DNA of 11,997 nucleotides from an uncultured Eubacteriales bacterium (lineage in GTDB: Bacteria; Bacillota; Clostridia; Christensenellales; QAND01), in the NCBI GenBank assembly GCA_900546685.1, contig UREB01000034.1, forward strand, positions 1 through 11,997, read 5' to 3'. Below the pieces are notes generated by a model, which worked only from the letters and a program-made list of their open reading frames with translations, was not told the origin of the DNA and made no database searches. This document shows, in pieces, positions 1 through 6,198 of this stretch; the stretch's first letter is position 1, and each line of letters starts with the position of its first letter. Both the position numbers and the translations under genes were made by a program.

Positions 1-883
1 CGACGGTCAGCGTGCCGGCCAATGCCATGGTAGTGCCGACCCAGACCGTTAATACTACCTGAGCATAGATTACAAAATCCGAGATAGACCAATAATAACT
101 CATAATATCGTTTAAGCGCCGGGAAAGGTCGCGGAAGCGGGCGCTGGCCCGGTCAAACTTTTCCTGCTCGGCTTTTTGGGCGGCAAAGGCGCGCACCACG
201 CGGACACCTGTTAAGTTTTCTTGTAAAGCCACGGACATATCGCTTTCCGCTTGTTCGGCTTTTAAAAAATTCTTTTTGGCAAGCACAAAGTAAAAATAGG
301 AATACAGCAAAAGGAAAGGTACGCTGGCTAGTGAGATCAGCGTCATGGTATGGCTCATTGGCCACATGATGAAAAAAGCACAGGCCAATAGGCAAATGGC
401 GCGGCCCATTTCAGCAATCTGTACGGAGATGAATTTGCGGACGGTTTCCACATCGGAAGTACAGCGCTGCAATAAATCGCCGGTGCCAAAGGATAGCAGC
501 GTATCATACGGCAGCCGCTGCATATGATCATATAGGCGGCAGCGTAGGCGAAAGGCAATGTTTTCCGCCACATCGGCGGAGAGCTTGCTTCTAAAATAGG
601 TAAACAAGCTGTTGACCAATGCAACCGCGACAGTGGCAAGCGCACAGACCACCAGGCGCCCCAGCACGCTGTTGTGCCCTAAAAAGCGAACAGCAGATTC
701 TAAAAAAGGCGGCAGAAAACTGGGATTGCCAGCTAAAACGACATCCACGGCATAACGAATGATCTGTTGTGGAAGAAAGGTGAACAGGGCAGTTAAGGCC
801 ATGCAAAATAAAACGATGCATAAAGTCAGCTTTTGGCCCTTTAACAAAGAAAAGAACAACGAACGGGGCCGTTTCATCTTCAC
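1..883 (-). CDS. ABC exporter, membrane (TMD) part, 3' truncated by window edge
   Basis: Read on the minus strand, an uninterrupted frame of 294 codons runs off the left edge. It encodes the transmembrane domain of a type I (ABCB-like) ABC exporter. Predicted helices lie near residues 18-38, 74-97, 163-180 and 183-205, with another beginning near 270. Family motifs seen are the intracellular-loop stretch GTGDLLQRCTSDVETVRKFI (about residues 133-152) and QENLTGVRVVRAFAAQ (about 223-238), both typical of MsbA/BmrA/MdlB-type exporters. The ATP-binding domain should follow beyond base 1. The start is uncertain: AAGGAG at 895-890 is 6 bases from GTG 883 and 12 from ATG 877; I prefer GTG on spacing. 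Such genes are often paired as heterodimers; no partner lies upstream (toward 1000), so any partner must be to the left. The substrate cannot be told. Family call is confident, exact role is not. Confidence 0.9.
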   Translation of the reverse strand, partial: MKMKRPRSLFFSLLKGQKLTLCIVLFCMALTALFTFLPQQIIRYAVDVVLAGNPSFLPPFLESAVRFLGHNSVLGRLVVCALATVAVALVNSLFTYFRSKLSADVAENIAFRLRCRLYDHMQRLPYDTLLSFGTGDLLQRCTSDVETVRKFISVQIAEMGRAICLLACAFFIMWPMSHTMTLISLASVPFLLLYSYFYFVLAKKNFLKAEQAESDMSVALQENLTGVRVVRAFAAQKAEQEKFDRASARFRDLSRRLNDIMSYYWSISDFVIYAQVVLTVWVGTTMALAGTLTV

Positions 884-921
884 AAAACACTCCTTGATGC
901 AAAGGTGACTCTTTCCTCTAC

Positions 922-951
922 AGTATAGCCGTAAACCAGGGAGAAAAGCAA
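922..951 (-). promoter_or_regulatory. Putative SigA promoter for the ABC exporter
   Basis: On the minus strand TTGCTT (951-946) is followed after 18 bases by TATACT (927-922). The -10 box matches 5 of 6 consensus bases. Transcription would start near 915, giving a leader of about 30 bases before the GTG/ATG start. Inference from motif match only. Confidence 0.5.
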
Positions 952-987
952 TGATATAAAGATTTTGTTAGACAAGAAGAAAACCGC

Positions 988-1016
988 TTGCATGGGGCCA
1001 AAGAAACTGATAGAGT
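988..1016 (+). promoter_or_regulatory. Weak candidate promoter for the 542-residue membrane protein
   Basis: TTGCAT (988-993), a 17-base spacer and TAGAGT (1011-1016) give a possible SigA promoter about 50 bases before the preferred start codon. A second -10-like TATACT at 1032-1037 has no good -35 box. Both matches are partial, so this is tentative. Confidence 0.3.
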
Positions 1017-1073
1017 AAGATACTGAAGTTATATACTCTTATGCATCCAATTTTGGGGAGGAACCAAGGTTTT

Positions 1074-2702
1074 ATGAAGCTGACGATCAAACAAATCATC
1101 ATCAATGCAGTCATTACACTGGTGATCGCGGCGGTCATGTTTTATATCATGCTGCCGCCTGTAACGCTGCATTCCAAGCTGTTTGTAACGTACCTGGCCA
1201 TCGTGCTGGTGATCTTTGCCGTGCTCTGCTACGGTAGGACGCTGCTGCAGGGAAAGCTGCCTTTTGAAGGCGGTTTTAAGGTGGGCCCTGCGGAAATCGC
1301 GCTGATCGGCGCCGCTGCGGTGGTGGCGCTGACGGCGGTCATCGGCTGGATCGGCTCCACAAAGATCTTCCATGCCTCAAGGTACCAAAGCATGCTCAAC
1401 GTGCAGACCGGCGACTTTGCCGAGGAGGTCGAGGAGATCGATTTTGACCAGATCCCGATGCTGGATCTGGAAAGCGCGAAAAAATTGGGCGACCGGAAAA
1501 TGGGCGAGCTGGTAGACATGGTGTCTCAATTTGAGGTGACGGATTATTATTCGCAGATCAACTATCAGGGTCGCCCGGTGCGCGTAACGCCGCTGCAATA
1601 CGGGGATCTGATCAAATGGTTCAACAATATGAAAAACGGGATTCCTGCTTATATCATGATCGATATGGTGACACAGGAAGTCACGGTCATTCGTTTGGAG
1701 CAGGGCATTATGTTTTCCCCGGCAGATCATTTCGGACGGAATTTGGAACGCCACCTGCGGTTCCGCTATCCCACCTTTATTTTTGATGACCCAAACTTTG
1801 AGGTGGATGAAAACGGGCACCCCTATTGGGTGGTGCCGCGCATTGAATATACCATCGGCTTGTACGGCGGCACGGATATTACCGGCGTTGTGCTCTGCGA
1901 TGCGGTAACGGGCGAGACACAGTATTATCCCATTGGGGAAGTGCCGCAATGGGTGGATCGTGCTGTTTCTTCGGATATTCTGATCGAGCAGTTTGATAAC
2001 TGGGGAACGCTCAAACACGGATTCATCAATTCCATTTTTGGGCAAAAGGATTCCCTGGTGAGTACAGAAGGATATAATTATCTGGCTCTCAACGATGATA
2101 TTTGGATGTACAGCGGTGTATCCAGTGTGAATAGCGACCAGAGCAACGTGGGCTTTGTGCTGGTCAATCAGCGCACCAAGGAAACCAAGTATTATTCGGT
2201 GCCGGGTGCGGACGAAAAATCTGCCATGGCTTCGGCAGAGGGACAGGTACAGAACTTGAGATATACTGCCACCTTCCCGCTGCTGCTGAATATCGGCGGC
2301 CAGCCCACCTATTTTGTCTCGCTCAAGGATGATGCGCAGCTGGTGAAAAAGTATGCAATGGTCAACGTAGGCCAGTATCAAGTGGTTGCCATCGGCGATA
2401 CCGTGCCGGAATGCGAAAAGGAATACCTGCGGCTGATGAGCCAGCATGGCATCGGCATAGACGCCAACAGCAATACCGGTGTAGAAACGGCAGAGGGCGC
2501 CATTACCGAGATGAAGAGCATTGTCAAAGAGGGTAATACCTATTTCTATATCCGTCTGGAAGGCGTGGATGGCAAGATGTTTGTGGTGCCTGCCAGCACC
2601 TATGAGACCATCGTAACCTGCAATATAGGAACGATTGTAAAGATAGAATATGCCAAAACAGATTCGGAGATAGAGACCATCATCTCATTTACAAAACAAT
2701 AA
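1074..2702 (+). CDS. Unrecognised membrane protein, 3 N-terminal helices plus exterior PepSY-like repeats
   Basis: This is a 542-residue protein that I cannot assign to a named family. The N-terminus has three hydrophobic segments (about 9-28, 35-53 and 72-94). The remaining ~445 residues are hydrophilic, rich in beta-strand-like stretches, and by helix count may lie outside the cell. Within them a pattern recurs: VVLCDAVTGETQYYPIGEVP (272-291) and FVLVNQRTKETKYYSVPGAD (361-380), both with a T-x-E-T-x-Y-Y core, and IMIDMVTQEVTVIRL (194-208). This resembles the DxxTGE end of PepSY-type folds, which is an inference. Start choice: GGGGAGG (1055-1061) precedes ATG 1074, while an in-frame ATG at 1041 has no ribosome binding site. 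It stands alone, divergent from the ABC exporter and ending at a shared terminator. A role in envelope protein processing or sensing is possible but unsupported. Confidence 0.85.
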   Translation: MKLTIKQIIINAVITLVIAAVMFYIMLPPVTLHSKLFVTYLAIVLVIFAVLCYGRTLLQGKLPFEGGFKVGPAEIALIGAAAVVALTAVIGWIGSTKIFHASRYQSMLNVQTGDFAEEVEEIDFDQIPMLDLESAKKLGDRKMGELVDMVSQFEVTDYYSQINYQGRPVRVTPLQYGDLIKWFNNMKNGIPAYIMIDMVTQEVTVIRLEQGIMFSPADHFGRNLERHLRFRYPTFIFDDPNFEVDENGHPYWVVPRIEYTIGLYGGTDITGVVLCDAVTGETQYYPIGEVPQWVDRAVSSDILIEQFDNWGTLKHGFINSIFGQKDSLVSTEGYNYLALNDDIWMYSGVSSVNSDQSNVGFVLVNQRTKETKYYSVPGADEKSAMASAEGQVQNLRYTATFPLLLNIGGQPTYFVSLKDDAQLVKKYAMVNVGQYQVVAIGDTVPECEKEYLRLMSQHGIGIDANSNTGVETAEGAITEMKSIVKEGNTYFYIRLEGVDGKMFVVPASTYETIVTCNIGTIVKIEYAKTDSEIETIISFTKQ

Positions 2703-2706
2703 AGGG

Positions 2707-2736
2707 AAAAAGCCGGCGAATCGCCGGCTTTTTTAA
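2707..2736. terminator. Bidirectional intrinsic terminator between convergent genes
   Basis: GCCGGC (2712-2717), loop GAATC and GCCGGC (2723-2728) form a GC-rich stem flanked by an A run on the left (2707-2711) and a T run on the right (2729-2734). It therefore works in both directions, serving the plus-strand membrane protein (stop at 2702) and the minus-strand acetyltransferase (stop at 2746). Confidence 0.9.
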
Positions 2737-2745
2737 TATAAGAAT

Positions 2746-3318
2746 TTAGAGATATTTGCGCAAAACAGCATCTTTTTCGGCCTGAGGGACCGCCTGGATC
2801 CCAACGATCGGCCGCGGTGCATATTCGTAAGGAGATAAGGCCTTTTCAAACCAAGCAACGTCGTGCCAGCGGCCGCATTTATAGCCGGTATTATGATAAG
2901 TTCCCAGGCGCTGAAATCCCAGGCAGGCATGCAGGCGCTCGCTTTTTTCATTGGGAATGGTTACGCCACCATATACCGTTTTGACCCCTTGAAGGGCTAA
3001 AAGATCCATCAAAGCAAGATACATTTTTTTGCCCCATCCTTGAGAGGTATGCGCGCGGTCTAAATAAATGGAGAGTTCTGCATTCCATTGATACGCGGCA
3101 CGCTCCATTTGGCGGTGGGCATACGCATAGCCCAATACACGACCTGAGTCGTCTTCCCATACCAGATAGGGATACTCCTGTACAATTCTGTGGATGCGAT
3201 CGGCAAAAGCTTGTTCCGTGGGCAGGGCACATTCGAAGGTAATGGGGGTTTCGATATACTGCGCATAGATCTCGAGAAGCGTAGCGCTGTCTTGTACGGT
3301 GGCAAAGCGAAAGATCAT
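2746..3318 (-). CDS. GNAT N-acetyltransferase, PAT/MnaT-like (phosphinothricin or methionine sulfoximine type)
   Basis: The 190-residue product is a single GNAT domain that transfers acetyl from acetyl-CoA to an amine. The N-terminal IFRFATVQDSATLLEIYAQY and ETPITFE match the opening of the phosphinothricin/methionine-sulfoximine acetyltransferase group (Pat, Bar, YncA/MnaT). The acetyl-CoA loop is HTSQGWGKK (about 91-99), a variant of Q/R-x-x-G-x-G/A. The NEKSERLHACLGFQRLGTYH stretch and the following GYKCGRWHDVAWFEK are strongly typical of this group. Family members detoxify glutamate-analogue inhibitors or acetylate methionine derivatives; the true substrate here cannot be read from sequence. 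Start ATG 3318 has GGAGG six bases upstream (3329-3325). It is transcribed alone, with its own promoter in the short gap after the DUF362 gene. The usual family length is about 165-185, so the C-terminus is slightly extended. Confidence 0.92.
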   Translation of the reverse strand: MIFRFATVQDSATLLEIYAQYIETPITFECALPTEQAFADRIHRIVQEYPYLVWEDDSGRVLGYAYAHRQMERAAYQWNAELSIYLDRAHTSQGWGKKMYLALMDLLALQGVKTVYGGVTIPNEKSERLHACLGFQRLGTYHNTGYKCGRWHDVAWFEKALSPYEYAPRPIVGIQAVPQAEKDAVLRKYL

Positions 3319-3342
3319 CTAGGGCCTCCAAAGTTTTTTCCT

Positions 3343-3372
3343 ATTATACACGAAGCGAAGCGGAGAAATCAA
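3343..3372 (-). promoter_or_regulatory. SigA-type promoter for the GNAT gene
   Basis: Minus-strand TTGATT (3372-3367), 18-base spacer, then a perfect TATAAT (3348-3343), 25 bases from the ATG at 3318. The -35 box overlaps the T tract of the upstream gene's terminator. Confidence 0.6.
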
Positions 3373-3404
3373 AAAAACAGGCGCCTACAACGGGCGCCTG
3401 TTTT
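3371..3404 (-). terminator. Intrinsic terminator of the DUF362 gene
   Basis: AACAGGCGCC (3376-3385), loop TACAACG, GGCGCCTGTT (3393-3402) form a 10-bp perfect stem. On the minus strand it is followed by a run of seven T (plus-strand A 3377-3371). It sits about 30 bases after the stop of the DUF362/ferredoxin gene. Confidence 0.9.
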
Positions 3405-3432
3405 GGTAAGATCAATGGTCTATCGTATATGA

Positions 3433-4539
3433 TCACACCTTGATCAGTTCGTACTCCCTGCTGCCCAAGCCAAGCTTTTCAGCATGCTCTACGCAGGATT
3501 CCCAGTTGGTATCCGGATGCAGGTTACGGAAGTGGTCGTCATGGACATGTTCTTTGTGGGCCAGCTCGCTGTTTTCAAAGACAGGCTGCGCGTTGCACGC
3601 GTCTGCACAAGCCATATCCAGCGCGACCGGATCGAAAGAAGCGAACATACCCACGTTCGGGATGATCGGCACATCGTTTTCGCTGCAGCAGTCACACAGC
3701 GGAGAAACATCACATACCAAGCTGATATGGAAGTTCGGGCGGCCATGAAGCACGGCGTAGCTGTATTCTGCGATTTTCTTATTCAGCACGTCATTCGCCT
3801 GGTCAAACGGCGGCGTGATGGCGTCTTTGGGACATACCGGAATGCAATGCCCGCAGCCCACACAGTTGTCATGGTTGATGGTGGCCTTGCGGTCCGTGAT
3901 GGTGATGGCATCGCGTGCACAGTTGCGCTGGCAGGTACCGCAGCCGATGCAAGCGTCCTGATTGATGAACGGTTTGCCGCTGGAATGCATTTCCATCTTG
4001 CCCGCGCGAGAGCCGCTGCCCATACCGATGTTCTTCAAGCAGCCGCCAAAGCCCGTGGAGCTGTGGCCCTTAAAGTGGGTCAGGGTGATGAATACGTCGG
4101 CATCCATGATAGCACGGCCGATCTTGGCCTTTTCTACGAACTCGCCGCCTTCTACCGGCACCTCTGCCTCGTCATTGCCTTTCAGGCCGTCAGCAATGAT
4201 GATATGGCATCCGGTCTGGAAGGGGTTAAAGCCGTTTTCATACGCAGAATCCATATGATCCAGCGCATTTTTACGGCCGCCTACATACAGGGTGTTGCAG
4301 TCGGTCAAGAAAGCTTTACCGCCGCGTTCTTTTACCATATCGACAACGACCTTGGCATAGTTCGGGCGCAGATACGCCAGGTTGCCAGGTTCACCGAAGT
4401 GGATTTTGATGGCAGCAAATTTGTCCTCAAAATCGATGTTGTCGAAACCGGCACGCTTGATCAAGCGAGCCAGCTTTTTCGGCAGGCTCAGGCCGTCGAC
4501 GGTGTGGAAGTCGGAGAAGTACACCTTAGATTTTTCCAT
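3433..4539 (-). CDS. DUF362 domain protein with two [4Fe-4S] ferredoxin motifs
   Basis: The 368-residue protein combines a DUF362 fold with an inserted 2x[4Fe-4S] ferredoxin module. DUF362 features include FAAIKIHFGEPGN (41-53), LTDCNTLYVGGRKNA (78-92), the stretch around HFKGHSSTGFGGCLKNIGMG (155-174), and FASFDPVALDMACAD (299-313). The ferredoxin cysteines are C197, C200, C203, C207 and C226, C229, C232, C236, both CxxCxxCxxxC. A further cysteine group (C276, C282, C284, C285) follows in the second half of the DUF362 domain. No signal peptide or membrane helix is seen, so it is likely cytoplasmic. An electron-transfer or redox role is expected, but the reaction of this common anaerobe family is not established. 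Start ATG 4537-4539 has an AAAGGA ribosome site 9-10 bases upstream. It is divergent from the fumarase operon and ends at a strong hairpin. Confidence 0.92.
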   Translation of the reverse strand: MEKSKVYFSDFHTVDGLSLPKKLARLIKRAGFDNIDFEDKFAAIKIHFGEPGNLAYLRPNYAKVVVDMVKERGGKAFLTDCNTLYVGGRKNALDHMDSAYENGFNPFQTGCHIIIADGLKGNDEAEVPVEGGEFVEKAKIGRAIMDADVFITLTHFKGHSSTGFGGCLKNIGMGSGSRAGKMEMHSSGKPFINQDACIGCGTCQRNCARDAITITDRKATINHDNCVGCGHCIPVCPKDAITPPFDQANDVLNKKIAEYSYAVLHGRPNFHISLVCDVSPLCDCCSENDVPIIPNVGMFASFDPVALDMACADACNAQPVFENSELAHKEHVHDDHFRNLHPDTNWESCVEHAEKLGLGSREYELIKV

Positions 4540-4631
4540 TTTGTTCCGTCCTTTCCAAAATTGGATTAAAAATCATAGCAGGGAAGGCACAAAGGCTTCC
4601 TTACTAAAATGATCTACAAAAATAAAAATAT

Positions 4632-4660
4632 ATGTTAGAAATATTGGCTCATACAATCAA
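4632..4660 (-). promoter_or_regulatory. Candidate promoter for the DUF362 gene
   Basis: Minus-strand TTGATT (4660-4655), 17-base spacer, TAACAT (4637-4632), leaving a leader of about 85 bases. The leader contains a short imperfect inverted repeat (GGAAG...CTTCC, 4583-4600). Motif match is partial. Confidence 0.3.
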
Positions 4661-4669
4661 CGTGAACCT

Positions 4670-4724
4670 TTGATACAGCTTGCGTGTCACAATAGAAAGA
4701 AATAAGATATAATCATAATATAAT
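4670..4724 (+). promoter_or_regulatory. Promoter region of the fumarase-ygiQ operon
   Basis: The very AT-rich gap of 235 bases before the fumarase gene holds two perfect TATAAT boxes (4708-4713 and 4719-4724). The first has GTGTCA 18 bases upstream. An alternative pair is TTGATA (4670-4675), 17 bases, TAGAAA (4693-4698). The exact start cannot be chosen, but the operon promoter is almost certainly here. Confidence 0.45.
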
Positions 4725-4774
4725 AAAACGAGAAAAAAAGAAATATAAAATTTTATTAAATCGAGGGGATTTTT

Positions 4775-5617
4775 TTGAGGATCGTACACAGCGATGAGAT
4801 CATTGGCGCCGTAGAGGCGCTTTGCATACAGGCCTGCCGGCAGCTGCCGGAGGATGTGGCGTGCGCCATGCACTGTGCCGCGGACCAAGAGCCGTTTGCA
4901 CCTGCAAGGATGATTTTATCACAGCTTGTTGAAAATGCAGAGACGGCTGCGCAAAACGAGATGCCGATCTGCCAGGATACCGGCATGGCCTGGGTGATGG
5001 TGGAATTAGGGCAGGAGGTGCATCTTGAAGGGATGCTGCTCAAGGACGCTGTTGATGAGGGCGTGCGGCGCGGCTATACCAAAGGGTACCTGAGAAAGAG
5101 CGTCGTAGCAGATCCGCTTCGCAGGATCAATACATTGGACAATACGCCTGCGCTTTTGCATGTGGAGATGGTACCGGGTGACGCGGTAACCATCACCCTG
5201 GCGCCCAAGGGCTTTGGCAGCGAGAATATGAGCGGGCTGAAAATGCTTACGCCCTCTGCCGGGGCTGAGGGCGTGAAGGACTTTGTCGTGGATACGGTGC
5301 GCGGGGCGGGTGGCAATCCCTGCCCGCCCATCGTAGTCGGCGTGGGCGTCGGCGGCAGTTTTGACAGGGTGGCGCTCTTGGCAAAGAAAGCGCTGATGCT
5401 GCCATTGGACAAGCCAAATCCCGATCCCTACTATGCAGAGATGGAGCAGGAGCTGCTGTCGCGCATCAATGCGCTGGGTATAGGGCCGCAGGGCTTTGGG
5501 GGGCGGACCACGGCACTAGCCGTAAAGATACTGGCATACCCCACCCATATTGCAGGGCTGCCTGTGGCGGTGAATATCAACTGCCATGTGGCGCGCCATG
5601 TACAGGCTGTTCTGTAA
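4775..5617 (+). CDS. Fumarate hydratase, class I, alpha subunit
   Basis: The 280-residue protein is the N-terminal half of the two-subunit, [4Fe-4S]-dependent class I fumarase/tartrate dehydratase family, which interconverts fumarate and malate (or dehydrates tartrate). Likely cluster cysteines are C66 in PICQDTG, C183 in GNPCPPIVVGVGVGG and C270 in VNINCHVARH. Other signatures are GFGSENMSGLKML (147-158) and GPQGFGGRTTALAVKI (237-252). Length matches the subunit family. The start is TTG 4775, with GAGGGG (4763-4768) six bases upstream; there is no ATG near a ribosome site. The beta subunit begins 11 bases after the stop, and its ribosome binding site overlaps this stop codon, so the two are likely translationally coupled. 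Fumarate is more probable than tartrate on general grounds, but the sequence alone does not settle substrate. The cluster makes the enzyme oxygen-sensitive, in keeping with an anaerobe. Confidence 0.95.
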   Translation: MRIVHSDEIIGAVEALCIQACRQLPEDVACAMHCAADQEPFAPARMILSQLVENAETAAQNEMPICQDTGMAWVMVELGQEVHLEGMLLKDAVDEGVRRGYTKGYLRKSVVADPLRRINTLDNTPALLHVEMVPGDAVTITLAPKGFGSENMSGLKMLTPSAGAEGVKDFVVDTVRGAGGNPCPPIVVGVGVGGSFDRVALLAKKALMLPLDKPNPDPYYAEMEQELLSRINALGIGPQGFGGRTTALAVKILAYPTHIAGLPVAVNINCHVARHVQAVL

Positions 5618-5628
5618 AGGAGAATAGC

Positions 5629-6198
5629 ATGAAAATCAAAAGAATACATACGCCTTTGACTGAGGACCAAATAAGGGGCCTAAAAGCCGGAGATCAGGTG
5701 CGCATTTGCGGCACCATCTATACGGCCAGGGATGCAGCACACGCCAAAATGGTAGAGGCGCTGGAAAAGGGACAACCGCTGCCGATGGAGCTGGAAGGGG
5801 CGCTGATCTATTATGCGGGCCCCACGCCAGCAAAGCCGGGCATGCCGGTAGGCAGCCTGGGCCCTACGACAAGCGGACGCATGGATGCTTTTGCCCCTAA
5901 GCTACTCGCTCAAGGGCTGAAAGGCATGATGGGCAAAGGCCCCCGAAGCCAGGCGGTACAGGAGGCCGCTGTTCGATACGGCGCAGTATATTTTGCGGCG
6001 CTGGGCGGCGCGGGCGCGCTGTTGGCCAAGCATGTAAAGCACAGGGAAGTGGTTGCCTATCCGGAATTGCAGAGCGAGGCGGTGGCGCGTTTGGAGGTAG
6101 AGGACTTCCCCGCCATCGTAGCGATGGACTGCCAGGGCGGCGATTATTATAAGCTGGGGCCTTGGCAGTATCAAAAGGAACAGGAGGGACGCGCTTGA
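5629..6198 (+). CDS. Fumarate hydratase, class I, beta subunit
   Basis: The 189-residue product is the C-terminal (beta) half of class I fumarase. It shows the typical opening around LTEDQIRGLKAGDQVRICG, with IYTARDAAHAKM next, followed by ALIYYAGPTPAKPGMPVGSL (about 63-82), GPTTSGRMDAFAPKLL (83-98) and a C-terminal region AVYFAALGGAGALLAKHVK (119-137) that belongs to the substrate-binding half. It pairs with the alpha subunit immediately upstream. AAAGGAG (5616-5622) lies five bases before ATG 5629 and overlaps the alpha stop codon. Its own TGA stop (6196-6198) overlaps the TTG start of the following radical SAM gene. Length is normal for a separate beta subunit. A tartrate dehydratase beta subunit is the alternative reading. 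Confidence 0.95.
   Translation: MKIKRIHTPLTEDQIRGLKAGDQVRICGTIYTARDAAHAKMVEALEKGQPLPMELEGALIYYAGPTPAKPGMPVGSLGPTTSGRMDAFAPKLLAQGLKGMMGKGPRSQAVQEAAVRYGAVYFAALGGAGALLAKHVKHREVVAYPELQSEAVARLEVEDFPAIVAMDCQGGDYYKLGPWQYQKEQEGRA

Noticed and set aside
1377..2447. A 356-codon open frame on the minus strand, opposite the membrane protein gene
   Set aside because: It is rich in His and Arg in a manner typical of antisense reading, lacks a ribosome site, and the plus-strand frame has coherent helices and repeats.
3484..4569. A 361-codon open frame on the plus strand, opposite the DUF362 gene
   Set aside because: It mirrors the minus-strand gene whose protein has clear ferredoxin motifs; it has no ribosome binding site and no recognisable protein features.
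4560..4774. Possible small RNA or gene in the AT-rich gap before the fumarase operon
   Set aside because: No convincing reading frame with a ribosome site, no stable hairpin with T run, and the region is explained by divergent promoters.
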